64,000 bases of DNA from Acetobacterium sp965140355 (GTDB lineage: Bacteria; Bacillota; Clostridia; Eubacteriales; Eubacteriaceae): assembly GCA_965140355.1 (NCBI GenBank), contig OZ223194.1, positions 1,240,001 through 1,304,000 on the forward strand, given 5' to 3'. This document shows positions 25,997-34,841 of the stretch, in pieces. The notes beneath the pieces were generated by a model, which saw nothing but the letters and a program-made list of their open reading frames with translations, did not search any database and was not told where the DNA came from. How positions within the stretch are numbered: position 1 is the first letter of the stretch; every line of letters starts with the position of its first letter. Position numbers and translations under genes: made by a program.

Positions 25997-26212
25997 TTAT
26001 AGACTTTTTTTAAAGTTTTTTAGTTTTAAATAAGCGGACTCTGGTAAAATGCCAATAACAATTTGGCATAAGGATAACCCTGCCAACCCACCAAGGAGAA
26101 AGTGGAGAATGTGAATTTCGGGAGCAATATTAGTCGTGATAAAATTGATGATGTTGAATAATGCCAGAAGTAAAATACCGATTTTTGTTTCTTTACGCAT
26201 GTCTCTTTTCAT
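25997..26212 (-). CDS. small two-helix membrane protein
   Basis: A 71-residue protein, unrecognised. After a charged start (KRDMRKETK) come two hydrophobic helices (about 11-28 and 33-55) and a basic tail. It is last in a four-gene minus-strand operon led by an Xre repressor. Neighbours are two other hydrophobic proteins of unknown role. Small Xre-plus-membrane-protein operons are common in Firmicutes but mostly uncharacterised. Confidence 0.6.
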   Translation of the reverse strand: MKRDMRKETKIGILLLALFNIINFITTNIAPEIHILHFLLGGLAGLSLCQIVIGILPESAYLKLKNFKKSL

Positions 26213-26232
26213 GTTAAAAGCTCACTTTCTTT

Positions 26233-26421
26233 TTATTGATGATTTTGGCGATAGCGAATAGAGGAATAGACGAGTGCCATTAGATCGAATAACATAATCG
26301 TCCCGATGATTCGCACTGCCCAGTCGGAAAAAGGCAGGATGAACCAATTAATAGACATCAATCCCAGGACAATGATCATGATTAGCAGTGTCAGGGGGAA
26401 TAAATATTTTCTAAGTTTCAT
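26233..26421 (-). CDS. small two-helix membrane protein
   Basis: A 62-residue protein, not recognised. Two hydrophobic helices (about 7-29 and 33-53) lie between basic ends (MKLRKY at the start, RYRQNHQ at the end). AAGGTGA precedes its ATG. It sits 17 bases from the preceding gene and 20 bases from the next in the Xre-led operon, so co-expression is likely. Confidence 0.6.
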   Translation of the reverse strand: MKLRKYLFPLTLLIMIIVLGLMSINWFILPFSDWAVRIIGTIMLFDLMALVYSSIRYRQNHQ

Positions 26422-26438
26422 TGAAATTCACCTTACCA

Positions 26439-26894
26439 TTACATTGTTTTGAGATAAAATAATTTGACAATGGCACTGATGGAAAGTTGACCCATCACAG
26501 CAATTACCAGGGTATAAAAAACGACGATGTTAAAATAGCCGGCAACAATTGCGGCCAGGATCATCAGGACGGAGGTAATAACAATCATCGGGGCGCCAGC
26601 TTTATTACGGATCGCTTTTAACCGTTCATCATGCTCCTTATTGTATAACACTTTGAGTTTTGTCTCATCCCTAAGGGCCAGGTTCAGTTTGATGATATCA
26701 ATGATCGCGAGTCCAAATATGGCGACAATCAAACCAAATTGGAAACCGGCGACAAAGCCATCCGACATCGTTGCGGTTGAGGTATCGGCAATGGTGATTG
26801 AATAAATACTATAAGCCCCCAATACCGCGCTCACCACGACCATTGCTGAAGAAATTGCAATTCTTCGTTTAATTTTAATTCTGAATTTTTCCAT
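26439..26894 (-). CDS. four-helix membrane protein of an Xre operon
   Basis: A 151-residue membrane protein with four hydrophobic segments (about 12-32, 47-68, 103-122 and 125-146). The cytoplasmic loop YNKEHDERLKAIRNKAGAP recalls the DERxxxIRxKA loop seen in many small Firmicute membrane proteins encoded next to Xre regulators. AGGAGG precedes ATG. It follows the repressor gene by 11 bases. Function is unknown; an envelope or transport-accessory role is only a guess. Confidence 0.65.
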   Translation of the reverse strand: MEKFRIKIKRRIAISSAMVVVSAVLGAYSIYSITIADTSTATMSDGFVAGFQFGLIVAIFGLAIIDIIKLNLALRDETKLKVLYNKEHDERLKAIRNKAGAPMIVITSVLMILAAIVAGYFNIVVFYTLVIAVMGQLSISAIVKLFYLKTM

Positions 26895-26905
26895 AATTCT
26901 GCCTC

Positions 26906-27112
26906 CTATAATTCATTTAATTCCGAAAAGTCAAAAACGTCTTCAATCGTTAGCCCAAAATAGTGGGCGATTTTGTACGCCAGCACCAGGGAAGCCGTAT
27001 ATTTGCCGACTTCGATGGATGTGATCGTCTGCCTGGTTGTGCCGACTTCCAGCGCTAGTTCTTCCTGGGATAATTTTCGCTCTTTGCGTAATTCTTTTAG
27101 TCGTGTTTTCAT
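26906..27112 (-). CDS. Xre-family repressor (Cro/CI HTH)
   Basis: A 68-residue protein that is almost entirely a helix-turn-helix domain: KELRKERKLSQEELALEVGTTRQTITSIEVGK, interrupted by no insert, then a short dimerising tail. It is first gene of the operon with the three small membrane proteins. Its promoter holds three 12-base repeats with 23-bp phasing (27138-27195), so it probably represses its own operon. The ATG is preceded by AGAAGGTGA. Confidence 0.88.
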   Translation of the reverse strand: MKTRLKELRKERKLSQEELALEVGTTRQTITSIEVGKYTASLVLAYKIAHYFGLTIEDVFDFSELNEL

Positions 27113-27137
27113 TGGTCACCTTCTATTTAATTGCATA

Positions 27138-27195
27138 GCTTGCTTTGCATAAATAGTATAGCTTGCTTTGCAAAAAATGTCAAGCCTGCTTTGCA
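27138..27195 (-). promoter_or_regulatory. phased triple operator over a near-consensus promoter
   Basis: On the minus strand TTGACA (27178-27183) and TATACT (27155-27160) are spaced by exactly 17 bases. Three copies of GCTTGCTTTGCA (plus-strand sense; third copy has one change) start at 27138, 27161 and 27184, a 23-bp period. One fills the -10/-35 spacer, one lies downstream of the -10 and one just upstream of the -35. Likely the Xre protein's operators. Confidence 0.75.
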
Positions 27196-27214
27196 AAAAA
27201 TATTACCTACTAGA

Positions 27215-27965
27215 GATTCAATGAAAAGATTAAAATTTTTGATACCACGGCAAATGGCAGTGGATTGACGATTAGCCAAGAAGGGGCGTATGTGATTACC
27301 GGAACATTATCCGATGGACAGATTATAGTAGCCGCTGGGGATACTGATAAAATTCAAATTGTCTTGAACGGCGTAACGATCAATTGTGATGATTCTGCTC
27401 CAATATATATTAAAAGCGCCGATAAGGTATTTGTGACACTTAACCAAAATAATACGGTTAATACTTTAAACGACAGTGCCGAATATATTCAGACCGATGA
27501 TAATATGGTAGATGCGGTAATTTTCAGCAAGGCTGACTTGACAATCAACGGCGAAGGGACAACAATGGTCAGCGGACCAACTGGCAACGGCGACGGGGCC
27601 CTGGATTATAACGGTACGGCGGATATTACCGGCGGGATTTTGGTGGTCGCAGGAAGTACCGAAATGGCTCAAGGATTCTCGGATATTTCGACACAATGCT
27701 CGTTGTTTTATAATTTGACATCAAGTTGTGAAGCGGGTACCGAAATATAAGTAACCGATGCAAGTGGGGCAACGATTTTAGCTTACACCTCACCGAAGAC
27801 TTATCAATCGGTGGTTATCAGTACCCCAGATCTCGCCCAGGGATCAACTTAACCTTAACTTGCAGGAGTCAGACCGTGGAGATTCCCTTAACCGGGGTGG
27901 TAACTAGCAATGGCCAGACAGGGATGGGCGGACCGGGTCATGGGAGTGCGCAATCGCAACAATAA
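27215..27965 (+). pseudogene. decayed carbohydrate-binding beta-helix protein (Cthe_2159-like)
   Basis: The open stretch from about 27215 to 27750 reads as the first repeat region (GAYVITGTLSDGQI, QIVLNGVTINCDDSAPIYIKSADKV). It then jumps straight to the C-terminal region (GNGDGALDYNGTADITGGILVVAGS) of PF14262-type proteins. The repetitive middle seems deleted. A TAA at 27748-27750 interrupts the frame, but TDASGATILAYTSPKTYQSVVIS continues in the same frame. After 27850 the frame shifts at least once before a GMGGPGHGSAQ-type tail ends at TAA 27963-27965. There is no signal peptide or start codon. Confidence 0.75.
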
Positions 27966-27978
27966 AAAAATGATGTAA

Positions 27979-28028
27979 ACCCAAAAAAAGTATGAGCTTC
28001 TTAAGAAGAAGACATGCTTTTTTGGGTT
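27979..28028. terminator. hairpin terminator after the beta-helix relic
   Basis: AACCCAAAAAAAG (27979-27991) pairs with CTTTTTTGGGTT (28017-28028), with further pairing CTTCTTAAGAAG inside. T-rich arms on both strands. Confidence 0.6.
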
Positions 28029-28210
28029 CATTATTATTAACAAGGTGCTAATCCGTTCTTATTATGATAAAATCATCTGGAATAGTTAAAGTTATGACAC
28101 TTTTGCAAATTATTATAAATCTATAATATCGTTTATAAATTGTTGACGATTCGTTATTGCATTTAACCGGATTGAGAAAAAATTTACAAAGAAAATAATT
28201 GAGGGCAGAA

Positions 28211-28600
28211 ATGTACACGATTGATGAAACTGAGATCATGTTAAATGAAATAGCTGAAGAAATCCCCCAGGAGTTATACAATGAACTTAATGGCGGTATC
28301 GTTTTAAAAGAAGAGGCTAAACTGCATCCTCAAAATAAAGCCCGGGACTTGTTTATTTTAGGGGAATACCATCGTGACAGCCGATTGGGGAATTATATCG
28401 CCATTTATTATGGCTCCTTTGTCCAAACTTTTGGCAATGTGTCGTTGACGGAGTATAAAGAGCAGTTAAGAAAAGTGTTAAAACACGAATTTCTTCATCA
28501 TTTAGAAGGCCAGGCAGGGGTAAAAGACTTGGAGGTAGAGGATGCCGTGGAAATTAAGAAGTATTTAAAAATGTCGACGAAGTCAGACGGATTGGAGTAA
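28211..28600 (+). CDS. small zinc metallopeptidase (zincin)
   Basis: A 129-residue protein of the minimal metallopeptidase family PF06262. It carries the zinc motif HEFLHH (HExxH) near residue 94-99 in KVLKHEFLHHLEG, followed by a downstream acidic residue region (DLEVEDA). ATG 28211 is chosen with GAGGG 6 bases upstream; an in-frame TTG at 28199 has no ribosome site. It lies 2 bases before the response regulator gene and may be co-transcribed with it. Substrate unknown. Confidence 0.82.
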   Translation: MYTIDETEIMLNEIAEEIPQELYNELNGGIVLKEEAKLHPQNKARDLFILGEYHRDSRLGNYIAIYYGSFVQTFGNVSLTEYKEQLRKVLKHEFLHHLEGQAGVKDLEVEDAVEIKKYLKMSTKSDGLE

Positions 28601-28602
28601 GT

Positions 28603-29322
28603 ATGAACTGGGATTGTTTAATTGTTGATGATGAAGTTGAGTTAGCCAAAGCGACTTGTGAATATTTTGAAATGTTCGGAGTTACCGCAGCGCATGTCAC
28701 AAATTTTGATGATTGCATGGGTTTTATGACGACAAATGTGGTCAAACTGATTTTATTGGATATTAATCTGGACAATGCCAGTGGGTTCGAATTATGTAAG
28801 GAACTGCGCAAAAAAACCGATGTGCCAATCCTGTTTATCAGTGCTAGGCAGAGTGATGATGATGTGCTCATTGCCCTGAATATCGGTGGGGATGATTATA
28901 TCAAGAAACCCTATTCACTCAGCGTCTTGCTGGCTAAGGTCAAAGTGATCATCAAACGATATGAGGACAATGCTTTAAAGGTTGGGATCAGTGAAGCGGG
29001 CAGTTATCAAGTAAAAGCGAAGCATACCTGTGGTAATTTGCGAATCGATGCCGATGCTATGAAGGTCTACCTTAATGAAAAAGATGTGGGCTTTAAGACT
29101 AAGGAATTCAAGCTGTTTCAATATCTCTATGAAAATAAAAACCGGGTCATTCCAAAGGATGAACTATTTGCTAATATTTGGGGCGATGCTTTTTTCAGTG
29201 ACGGCACTCTGAATGTGCATATTCGCAAAATCCGGGAGAAAATTGAAGATAACCCCAATCAACCCAAGTACATTAAAACCGTCTGGGGCACCGGTTATAT
29301 CTTTGAAACACAAGAGGTTTAA
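28603..29322 (+). CDS. OmpR-family response regulator
   Basis: A 239-residue regulator. The receiver has VDDEVELAK, acceptor aspartate in LILLDINLDNASG, FISAR and YIKKPY. The DNA-binding domain ends KYIKTVWGTGYIF. GGAG lies just before ATG. It precedes a frameshifted kinase gene and an ABC transporter, the usual arrangement for peptide-responsive modules. If the kinase is truly broken, this regulator would depend on another kinase. Confidence 0.92.
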   Translation: MNWDCLIVDDEVELAKATCEYFEMFGVTAAHVTNFDDCMGFMTTNVVKLILLDINLDNASGFELCKELRKKTDVPILFISARQSDDDVLIALNIGGDDYIKKPYSLSVLLAKVKVIIKRYEDNALKVGISEAGSYQVKAKHTCGNLRIDADAMKVYLNEKDVGFKTKEFKLFQYLYENKNRVIPKDELFANIWGDAFFSDGTLNVHIRKIREKIEDNPNQPKYIKTVWGTGYIFETQEV

Positions 29323-29367
29323 AGCGTTATTATGTTAAAATAATAAGTCTAGCAGTTGAGGGTAATC

Positions 29368-30725
29368 CATGGAAATAAAAAGAATGATCATTGGTTTTAC
29401 AGTGATGTTAATCGCCTGTTATGCAGTGGCAGTCAGTTAGTTATATTAACACCACTTATTTAAATAAGGTGGATGTAACGCAGATTAACCAGGTCGTTAA
29501 AACCATTGAAAAAGAGTGGCTCAGTACAGCTGGAAAAAATGACGACAATAATGCCGAAATTGAAGACGGTACGATGCCAAGAACCGGAGACACTGAGGGT
29601 TTGTCCTATCAGATCGCACTTACCAAAGATGAAAACTATCAGTCACAGGTATTTGAGGCGATCAAAAACAGAAATATCATGATGGATTTAATGGATTCTT
29701 CAGAAAATGGACAGCCGACAATGATCGGCAAGATTATCTTTCTGACCGATGGCAGTGAAGAAGTTGTCATGATCAGAAATCTGATCACGATGATCACCAT
29801 CACCTTTCTGATTGTGTTGATCATGGTCTATGCGGTTTTGATGCTGGTGCATACGTCGATATTAAAACCTTTTGGGGTGATGAAGCAATTTGCTCAAAAA
29901 ATTGCGGATGGTGATTTAGAATTTAAATTGCCGATGGATCGGGGTAATTATTTTGGTGCCTTTACCGAAAGTTTTGATCTGATGCGAGAAGAGTTAAGAA
30001 AAGCCCGGCAGGGTGAATATCAGGCCAATATCAGTAAAAAAGAGTTGGTGGCGGAACTTTCGCATGATATAAAAACACCGGTTGCGACTATCAAAGCAAT
30101 TTGTGAATTACTCCTGGCAAAGCTTGACGGAGTCAATACTGACGCTCAACAGGGGGCGACAGCGGCGACGGTGATTGCCGAAAGTATCGAAAAAATTGAA
30201 GTGATTGACTCAAAAGCCGACGTGATTGATGCCTTGATTGGCAATCTTTTTCACGCCACCCTGGAAGAACTGGAAATGCTCAAGGTTAATGTTGGCGAGC
30301 ACCCCAGCACGGTAATTCTCCAGATGTTTAAAGATATCGACAGTTTTGGGAAAATCCACTTTAAAAATGACCTGGCGGAGTGTCTGATCATTTGCGATTC
30401 CTTACGGTTGAGTCAGGTGATCGACAATATCATTAGTAATTCCTATAAGTATGCCGATACCGCGATTGATATCTGGTTTAATGTAAATAAAACTGAAAAA
30501 AAGCTGGCAGTAACAATCAAAGATTATGGTGACGGTGTCGATCCCGACGAATGTTCGCTGGTTTGCGAAAAGTTCTTTCGCGGTTCGGGGGAAAAGGTAA
30601 AAAATATTCCCGGTTCCGGATTGGGCCTTTATCTGGCTAAACAGTTTATCGAAGCCATGGGCGGAACCATCTATTGTTACAATGCGAATGGTTTTATGGT
30701 GGAACTGCAGCTTAAAATGGCGTAA
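29368..30725 (+). pseudogene. sensor histidine kinase gene with an N-terminal frameshift
   Basis: ATG 29368 opens a frame giving a start and first helix (KRMIIGFTVMLIACYAVAV) that hits TAG at 29437-29439. The remaining 434 codons continue in another frame: an extracytoplasmic region, second helix near 29776-29850, HAMP, HisKA with LSHDIKTPVATIKA, N box NIISNSYKYAD, and G boxes YGDGVDP and GSGLGLYLAK. The shift lies near the repeat GCAGTGGCAGTCAG. It equals loss of one base, so slippage or an assembly error are both possible. The catalytic half is intact. Confidence 0.8.
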
Positions 30726-30896
30726 GGTCATTTTCGTTCAAGGTAAGTTTAAGTCAGTGAGACACAAATTCTTAAGTAGCTTGGTGCGGGTTATCCGTTT
30801 TGTAATTAAAGCGTAATAAAATGAAATATCACCAGTTAAGAAATAGATAAGCATTTAATAAGAGTTGGTAAAAGACCGGTTAAGAACAGATGAAAT

Positions 30897-30940
30897 ATAA
30901 TAAGACCATGGAAAGCAAGTGCTGACCATGGTCTTATTAT
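30897..30940 (+). terminator. perfect 15-bp hairpin before the ABC operon
   Basis: ATAATAAGACCATGG (30897-30911) and CCATGGTCTTATTAT (30926-30940) are perfect arms around a 14-base loop, ending 41 bases before the next start codon. It may end the two-component transcript or act as an attenuator or operator for the ABC genes. Confidence 0.55.
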
Positions 30941-30981
30941 CATCAGGATAAGAGGCCACTTATTCAATCGGAGGGAAAACA

Positions 30982-31740
30982 ATGGAAAACATCATTTTAA
31001 AAGCAGAAATGCTCAGCAAAACTTATTCAAATGGCAGCATTATGCAACATGTTTTAAAAAATCTCAATATTGAAATCAAGGAAGGCGATTTTACTGTTAT
31101 TATGGGCAGTTCGGGTTCGGGAAAATCGACGCTACTTTATGCTCTGTCCGGGATGGACAAACCGACCCTCGGAAAAATTGACTTTAAAGGTGAAACGATC
31201 TCAAAATATTCCAATGATAAGCTGGCGGTATTCAGTAGAAAACATTGTGGTTTTGTTTTTCAACAAATTTATCTAAATGATACCATGAGTGTTCTGGATA
31301 ATATCATGATCTCCGGGTTATTGGTGAGTCGCGATAAAAAAGCCATTGCGACCCGAGCCAAGGCGTTATTGCAACAGGTGGGAATAACCGAGAGCTGTTA
31401 CGAAAAATACCCTTCTCAGTTATCCGGCGGTGAGGCTCAACGGGTGGCGATTGTCAGAGCCTTGATTAATGCGCCGGCAATTGTTTTTGCCGATGAACCC
31501 ACGGGGGCTCTTAATTCAACCAATGCCATTAATGTGCTGGATGTGATGACGGAGGTTAATGCTTCGGGTCAGAGTATTATTATGGTGACGCATGATATTA
31601 AAACTGCCCGACGGGCAAATCGGATTTTGTATTTAAAAGATGGGGTAATCATCGATGAGCTGAGTCTTGGAAGATATGTTAAGGATGAACCGGAAAGACA
31701 TAAACGCCTGTGGGAGTTTTTAGAAAGCATGGGCTGGTAG
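30982..31740 (+). CDS. ABC transporter ATP-binding protein, MacB/BceA type
   Basis: A 252-residue ATPase. Walker A is GSSGSGKST (42-50), the Q loop is FVFQQIYL, the signature is LSGGEAQR and Walker B is IVFADEPTGALN. It is slightly longer than usual because of a C-terminal extension after residue 225 (LSLGRYVKDEPERHKRLWEF). The permease gene starts 2 bases after its stop. With the regulator and kinase upstream it makes the third peptide-type module in the window. AATCGGAGGG lies before ATG. Confidence 0.92.
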   Translation: MENIILKAEMLSKTYSNGSIMQHVLKNLNIEIKEGDFTVIMGSSGSGKSTLLYALSGMDKPTLGKIDFKGETISKYSNDKLAVFSRKHCGFVFQQIYLNDTMSVLDNIMISGLLVSRDKKAIATRAKALLQQVGITESCYEKYPSQLSGGEAQRVAIVRALINAPAIVFADEPTGALNSTNAINVLDVMTEVNASGQSIIMVTHDIKTARRANRILYLKDGVIIDELSLGRYVKDEPERHKRLWEFLESMGW

Positions 31741-31742
31741 TC

Positions 31743-34112
31743 ATGAGTATTTTGATGATTGCGACCAATAATATTAAGAAAGCCAAGGTGGCTACGGCCA
31801 CCCTGATCATTCTAATTGCCATTGCCACCATTTTTCTTTATGTGGGAATATCGGTGTTATTAAATATGGACACCTTTATTGAAGAAAAAAATGCCGAAAA
31901 CAATGGTGCTCACCTGATCTCAATTAGCGACGGTACCCATGATCAGGAAATCCAGAGAATCTATGCGTCCATCCCGGCTTATTCTTATAGCGAACAGGAA
32001 GCGGCGATGATATCAATGTCTTCCTCATTTCAGAATGTGGATACGGACGAAGAAGTTTATAGTATGCCCTCGATTTTTTTCAATCTTAATACACCTCGTA
32101 AGATATCGCAGGTGAAAATTATCGAGGCGGCTAATCAGATGCCCAAAAACGGGGTCTTAGTACCCTATGTTTTAAAAGTAGTCAATGGTTATCAAACCGG
32201 AGATACCCTTAAATTGATGGTCGATGATGCCAGCATCGAGCTTGAGATTGCCGGTTTTTACGAAGATTTGATGTTTGCCAGTCCTTCCAATGTCAGCATG
32301 TATAAATTATATGTGGCAGATCAGCAGTTTCAGGAATTCTTGGAACAACCGAATTTTAGTTCGAAATGTACTTGTTTCGCGGTGATCACAGATGATATTA
32401 CTAAGACAGAAGCTTTTGAATCCCAATATATTAAAGAAATAAAAAACATTATCCCGGAAGGGATAGGTAATTATGTTTCGCTTAGTTATGGAACAATGAA
32501 AACAGGCTTGACGATCTTTATCAACATTATTATGGCGGTGCTGGTAGCGTTCTCCATCATTGTTTTGGCGATTGCGGCGATTGTCATCAAGTTTTCAACT
32601 ACTACTCATCTTGAAAATAATATTAAAAATATTGGTACGCTGGAAGCAATGGGTTATACAACCAGACAGATTATTCATTCGATTTTGTTGGAATACCTGA
32701 TGATTACCACTGTTGGATTTTGGCTGGGGCTAGGTGCCGCGCTGTTGATTTCACCGGTGATTACGAATATCGTATCATCATCAATCGGTCTCCAATGGGC
32801 GACTGGACTTTATCCTCAGGCGGTGCTGGCAAGTCTGGGCGTAATTATGGTTTCAGTGCTAGGAATTTCTTATTTCAGTGCGGTGAAAATCAAAAAAATC
32901 ACCCCTTTAATAGCCCTGCGAAACGGAATCGAAACCCACCATTTTAGAAAAAATAGCATTCCACTCGATCAAAGCCGGCTGGGTCTTAATACGGCCCTGG
33001 GTTTTAAGTCACTGATTTTTAATAAACGGCAGAATCTTATTGCCGGGTTGATTATCATGCTGCTAAGTCTGGTAACCGTCTTTGCTTTGGCGTCTTATTA
33101 CAACTTTTCAGTGGATAAAACCGCGATGATCAAATTAATCGGACTGGAAACCGCCGATGTTCAACTGACAGCCTTGGCGGATCAAGAAAAGATCTTTAAA
33201 GAAATTGCCGAACGGCCAGGAGTCGCGGATACCATTAAGTTGGATTCGTTAGATATGATAATTAAATATAAGGGCAAAGAAAGTGGGGCGAAAACCCGAA
33301 TAACTGAAGATTATAGCCGTCTGAAGGTCGATACCTGTGTGAAGGGAAGGATGCCGGTGTATGATAATGAGATCGCCCTCACGCGTATTGTGCTGGATAA
33401 TCTGGGTGCGAAGATGGGGGATACCATTTCGATTGACTATAACAACGGATCACGGGAATTTTTAGTTGTAGGAGTAACCCAGCAGTTTACCGAGTTGGGA
33501 AAAGGAGCCGCCATTACCACTGCCGGGATGAAAGCACTGGGGCCCTCTTATCAGGAACAAAATCTGATGATCTATATGGCAGATGGTCAGGATACCGAAA
33601 AGTTTGTCACTAAAATAAACAATTATTATGGGCCTGAGAGCGTTCAATGCAGCAGTTATTTTGCATCGATCGAAATGATGTTGAATTCCTTTGAAGCTTC
33701 CATAAAAATTGTGGTGACGGGATGCCTGGGGATCATTGCAGTTATTATTGTGTTTATTATGTTTCTGGTGATTCGGGTGCGGTTATTAAGAGAACGAACC
33801 CGATTAGGCGTTTCCAAAGCCCTTGGCTTTACGACTAATCAGCTGATCGGTCAGATTTTAATCAGTGAGATGCCGGTTATTATTGGGGCTGCGGTGGTAG
33901 GCGCTATCGCCGGCTATTTTGCAACCAATCCGATGCTGGCAGTAATGCTGGCGACGAATGGTATTCTGAACTGCGATTTTTATGTGGCACCTAGCTTGGT
34001 CGTGCTCACGGCAATCGGAATTAGTCTGCTGGGACTGACAACAGTGATGCTTGTTGCCGGCAAGATCAAAAAAATCAGCCCCTGTAAGATGTTTGAAGAA
34101 GGGACCGATTAG
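31743..34112 (+). CDS. FtsX-like ABC transporter permease
   Basis: A 789-residue doubled FtsX/MacB permease. The N-terminal helix (about 15-40) is followed by an extracytoplasmic domain (45-250) and three helices (260-380). A second helix near 425-445, another outer domain (450-660) and three helices (670-780) follow. Coupling loops are GTLEAMGYTTRQIIHSILLE and GVSKALGFTTNQLIGQIL. ATG 31743 right after the ATPase stop is preferred to an earlier ATG inside the ATPase gene. Likely function: export of, or protection from, an envelope-active compound. Confidence 0.88.
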   Translation: MSILMIATNNIKKAKVATATLIILIAIATIFLYVGISVLLNMDTFIEEKNAENNGAHLISISDGTHDQEIQRIYASIPAYSYSEQEAAMISMSSSFQNVDTDEEVYSMPSIFFNLNTPRKISQVKIIEAANQMPKNGVLVPYVLKVVNGYQTGDTLKLMVDDASIELEIAGFYEDLMFASPSNVSMYKLYVADQQFQEFLEQPNFSSKCTCFAVITDDITKTEAFESQYIKEIKNIIPEGIGNYVSLSYGTMKTGLTIFINIIMAVLVAFSIIVLAIAAIVIKFSTTTHLENNIKNIGTLEAMGYTTRQIIHSILLEYLMITTVGFWLGLGAALLISPVITNIVSSSIGLQWATGLYPQAVLASLGVIMVSVLGISYFSAVKIKKITPLIALRNGIETHHFRKNSIPLDQSRLGLNTALGFKSLIFNKRQNLIAGLIIMLLSLVTVFALASYYNFSVDKTAMIKLIGLETADVQLTALADQEKIFKEIAERPGVADTIKLDSLDMIIKYKGKESGAKTRITEDYSRLKVDTCVKGRMPVYDNEIALTRIVLDNLGAKMGDTISIDYNNGSREFLVVGVTQQFTELGKGAAITTAGMKALGPSYQEQNLMIYMADGQDTEKFVTKINNYYGPESVQCSSYFASIEMMLNSFEASIKIVVTGCLGIIAVIIVFIMFLVIRVRLLRERTRLGVSKALGFTTNQLIGQILISEMPVIIGAAVVGAIAGYFATNPMLAVMLATNGILNCDFYVAPSLVVLTAIGISLLGLTTVMLVAGKIKKISPCKMFEEGTD

Positions 34113-34136
34113 AAGCAGAGGTCGCTAAAAAAGGTG

Positions 34137-34196
34137 TTTACAAAAAACGATCGCTGTGCTATTATGACCACAAGTCATGTGACTTGTGGTCATAAT
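34137..34196 (+). promoter_or_regulatory. promoter with perfect TetR-type palindrome
   Basis: TTTACA (34137-34142) and TATTAT (34160-34165) are spaced by 17 bases. From 34161 to 34196 there are perfect 17-base arms, left ATTATGACCACAAGTCA, around a TG centre. The palindrome begins in the -10 and covers the start site, ideal for self-repression by the TetR protein encoded 20 bases downstream. Confidence 0.82.
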
Positions 34197-34216
34197 TACG
34201 CGGAAGGATAAAACAA

Positions 34217-34816
34217 ATGCCAAAGAATACATTTTTTAACTTACCGGAAGAAAAGAAAGATAAAATTATCGCCGTCGCGATTGATGAATTTACGCAAAAT
34301 CATTATGAAAAAGTAACCATCAATAAAATTGTCAAAAAAGCAGAAATTCCTAAAGGGAGTTTTTACCAATATTTTGAGAATAAAGATGATTTATACATTT
34401 TTTTGTTTGGTCAAATCGGAAATACTAAAAAGTGTCTGCTTGAGGAATCAAAAGAAAAAATTAATCAAATGGATTTTAAAGCGTTTGTTATTTTATTGCT
34501 TCAAGAGGGCAGTCGTTTTGAGCGTGAGGAGCTCAAAATTTTAGAATTAAAAAATAAGTTTATTAATGAATGCCCCCAAGAAGTTAGAAAGAAAATATTA
34601 AGTAACGAATTTCCTAAAAGCTATGAATTATTAACAGATGTGATCAAACGGTATATAAAAAAAGGAGAATTAAGAGAAAACGTCGATGTTGAAATGGCGG
34701 CTTATATCATTACCCAAGGGATGGTAAATAGCGAATTTTTTCTGACCAACCAAAGCACCGGGATTGAAACCTTCGGCGCGCGGATGTTGGAGGTTGTGAT
34801 TGCCGGTTTAAAATAA
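34217..34816 (+). CDS. TetR-family transcriptional regulator
   Basis: A 199-residue regulator. The N-terminal helix-turn-helix (residues 10-55) reads TINKIVKKAEIPKGSFYQYFENKDDLY, the TetR hallmark. The C-terminal ligand domain is divergent, as usual. It is encoded directly behind a 36-base operator palindrome and followed 25 bases later by an amidohydrolase. The simplest reading is a ligand-relieved repressor of this two-gene operon. The ligand may be related to the hydrolase substrate (inference). Confidence 0.9.
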   Translation: MPKNTFFNLPEEKKDKIIAVAIDEFTQNHYEKVTINKIVKKAEIPKGSFYQYFENKDDLYIFLFGQIGNTKKCLLEESKEKINQMDFKAFVILLLQEGSRFEREELKILELKNKFINECPQEVRKKILSNEFPKSYELLTDVIKRYIKKGELRENVDVEMAAYIITQGMVNSEFFLTNQSTGIETFGARMLEVVIAGLK

Positions 34817-34841
34817 AATTTAAAAAAGAGGAGGATGCGTG

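Noticed and set aside
26439..26894. Holin or toxin reading for the small membrane proteins of the Xre operon
   Set aside because: No phage or toxin-antitoxin genes nearby and helix patterns alone do not support it.
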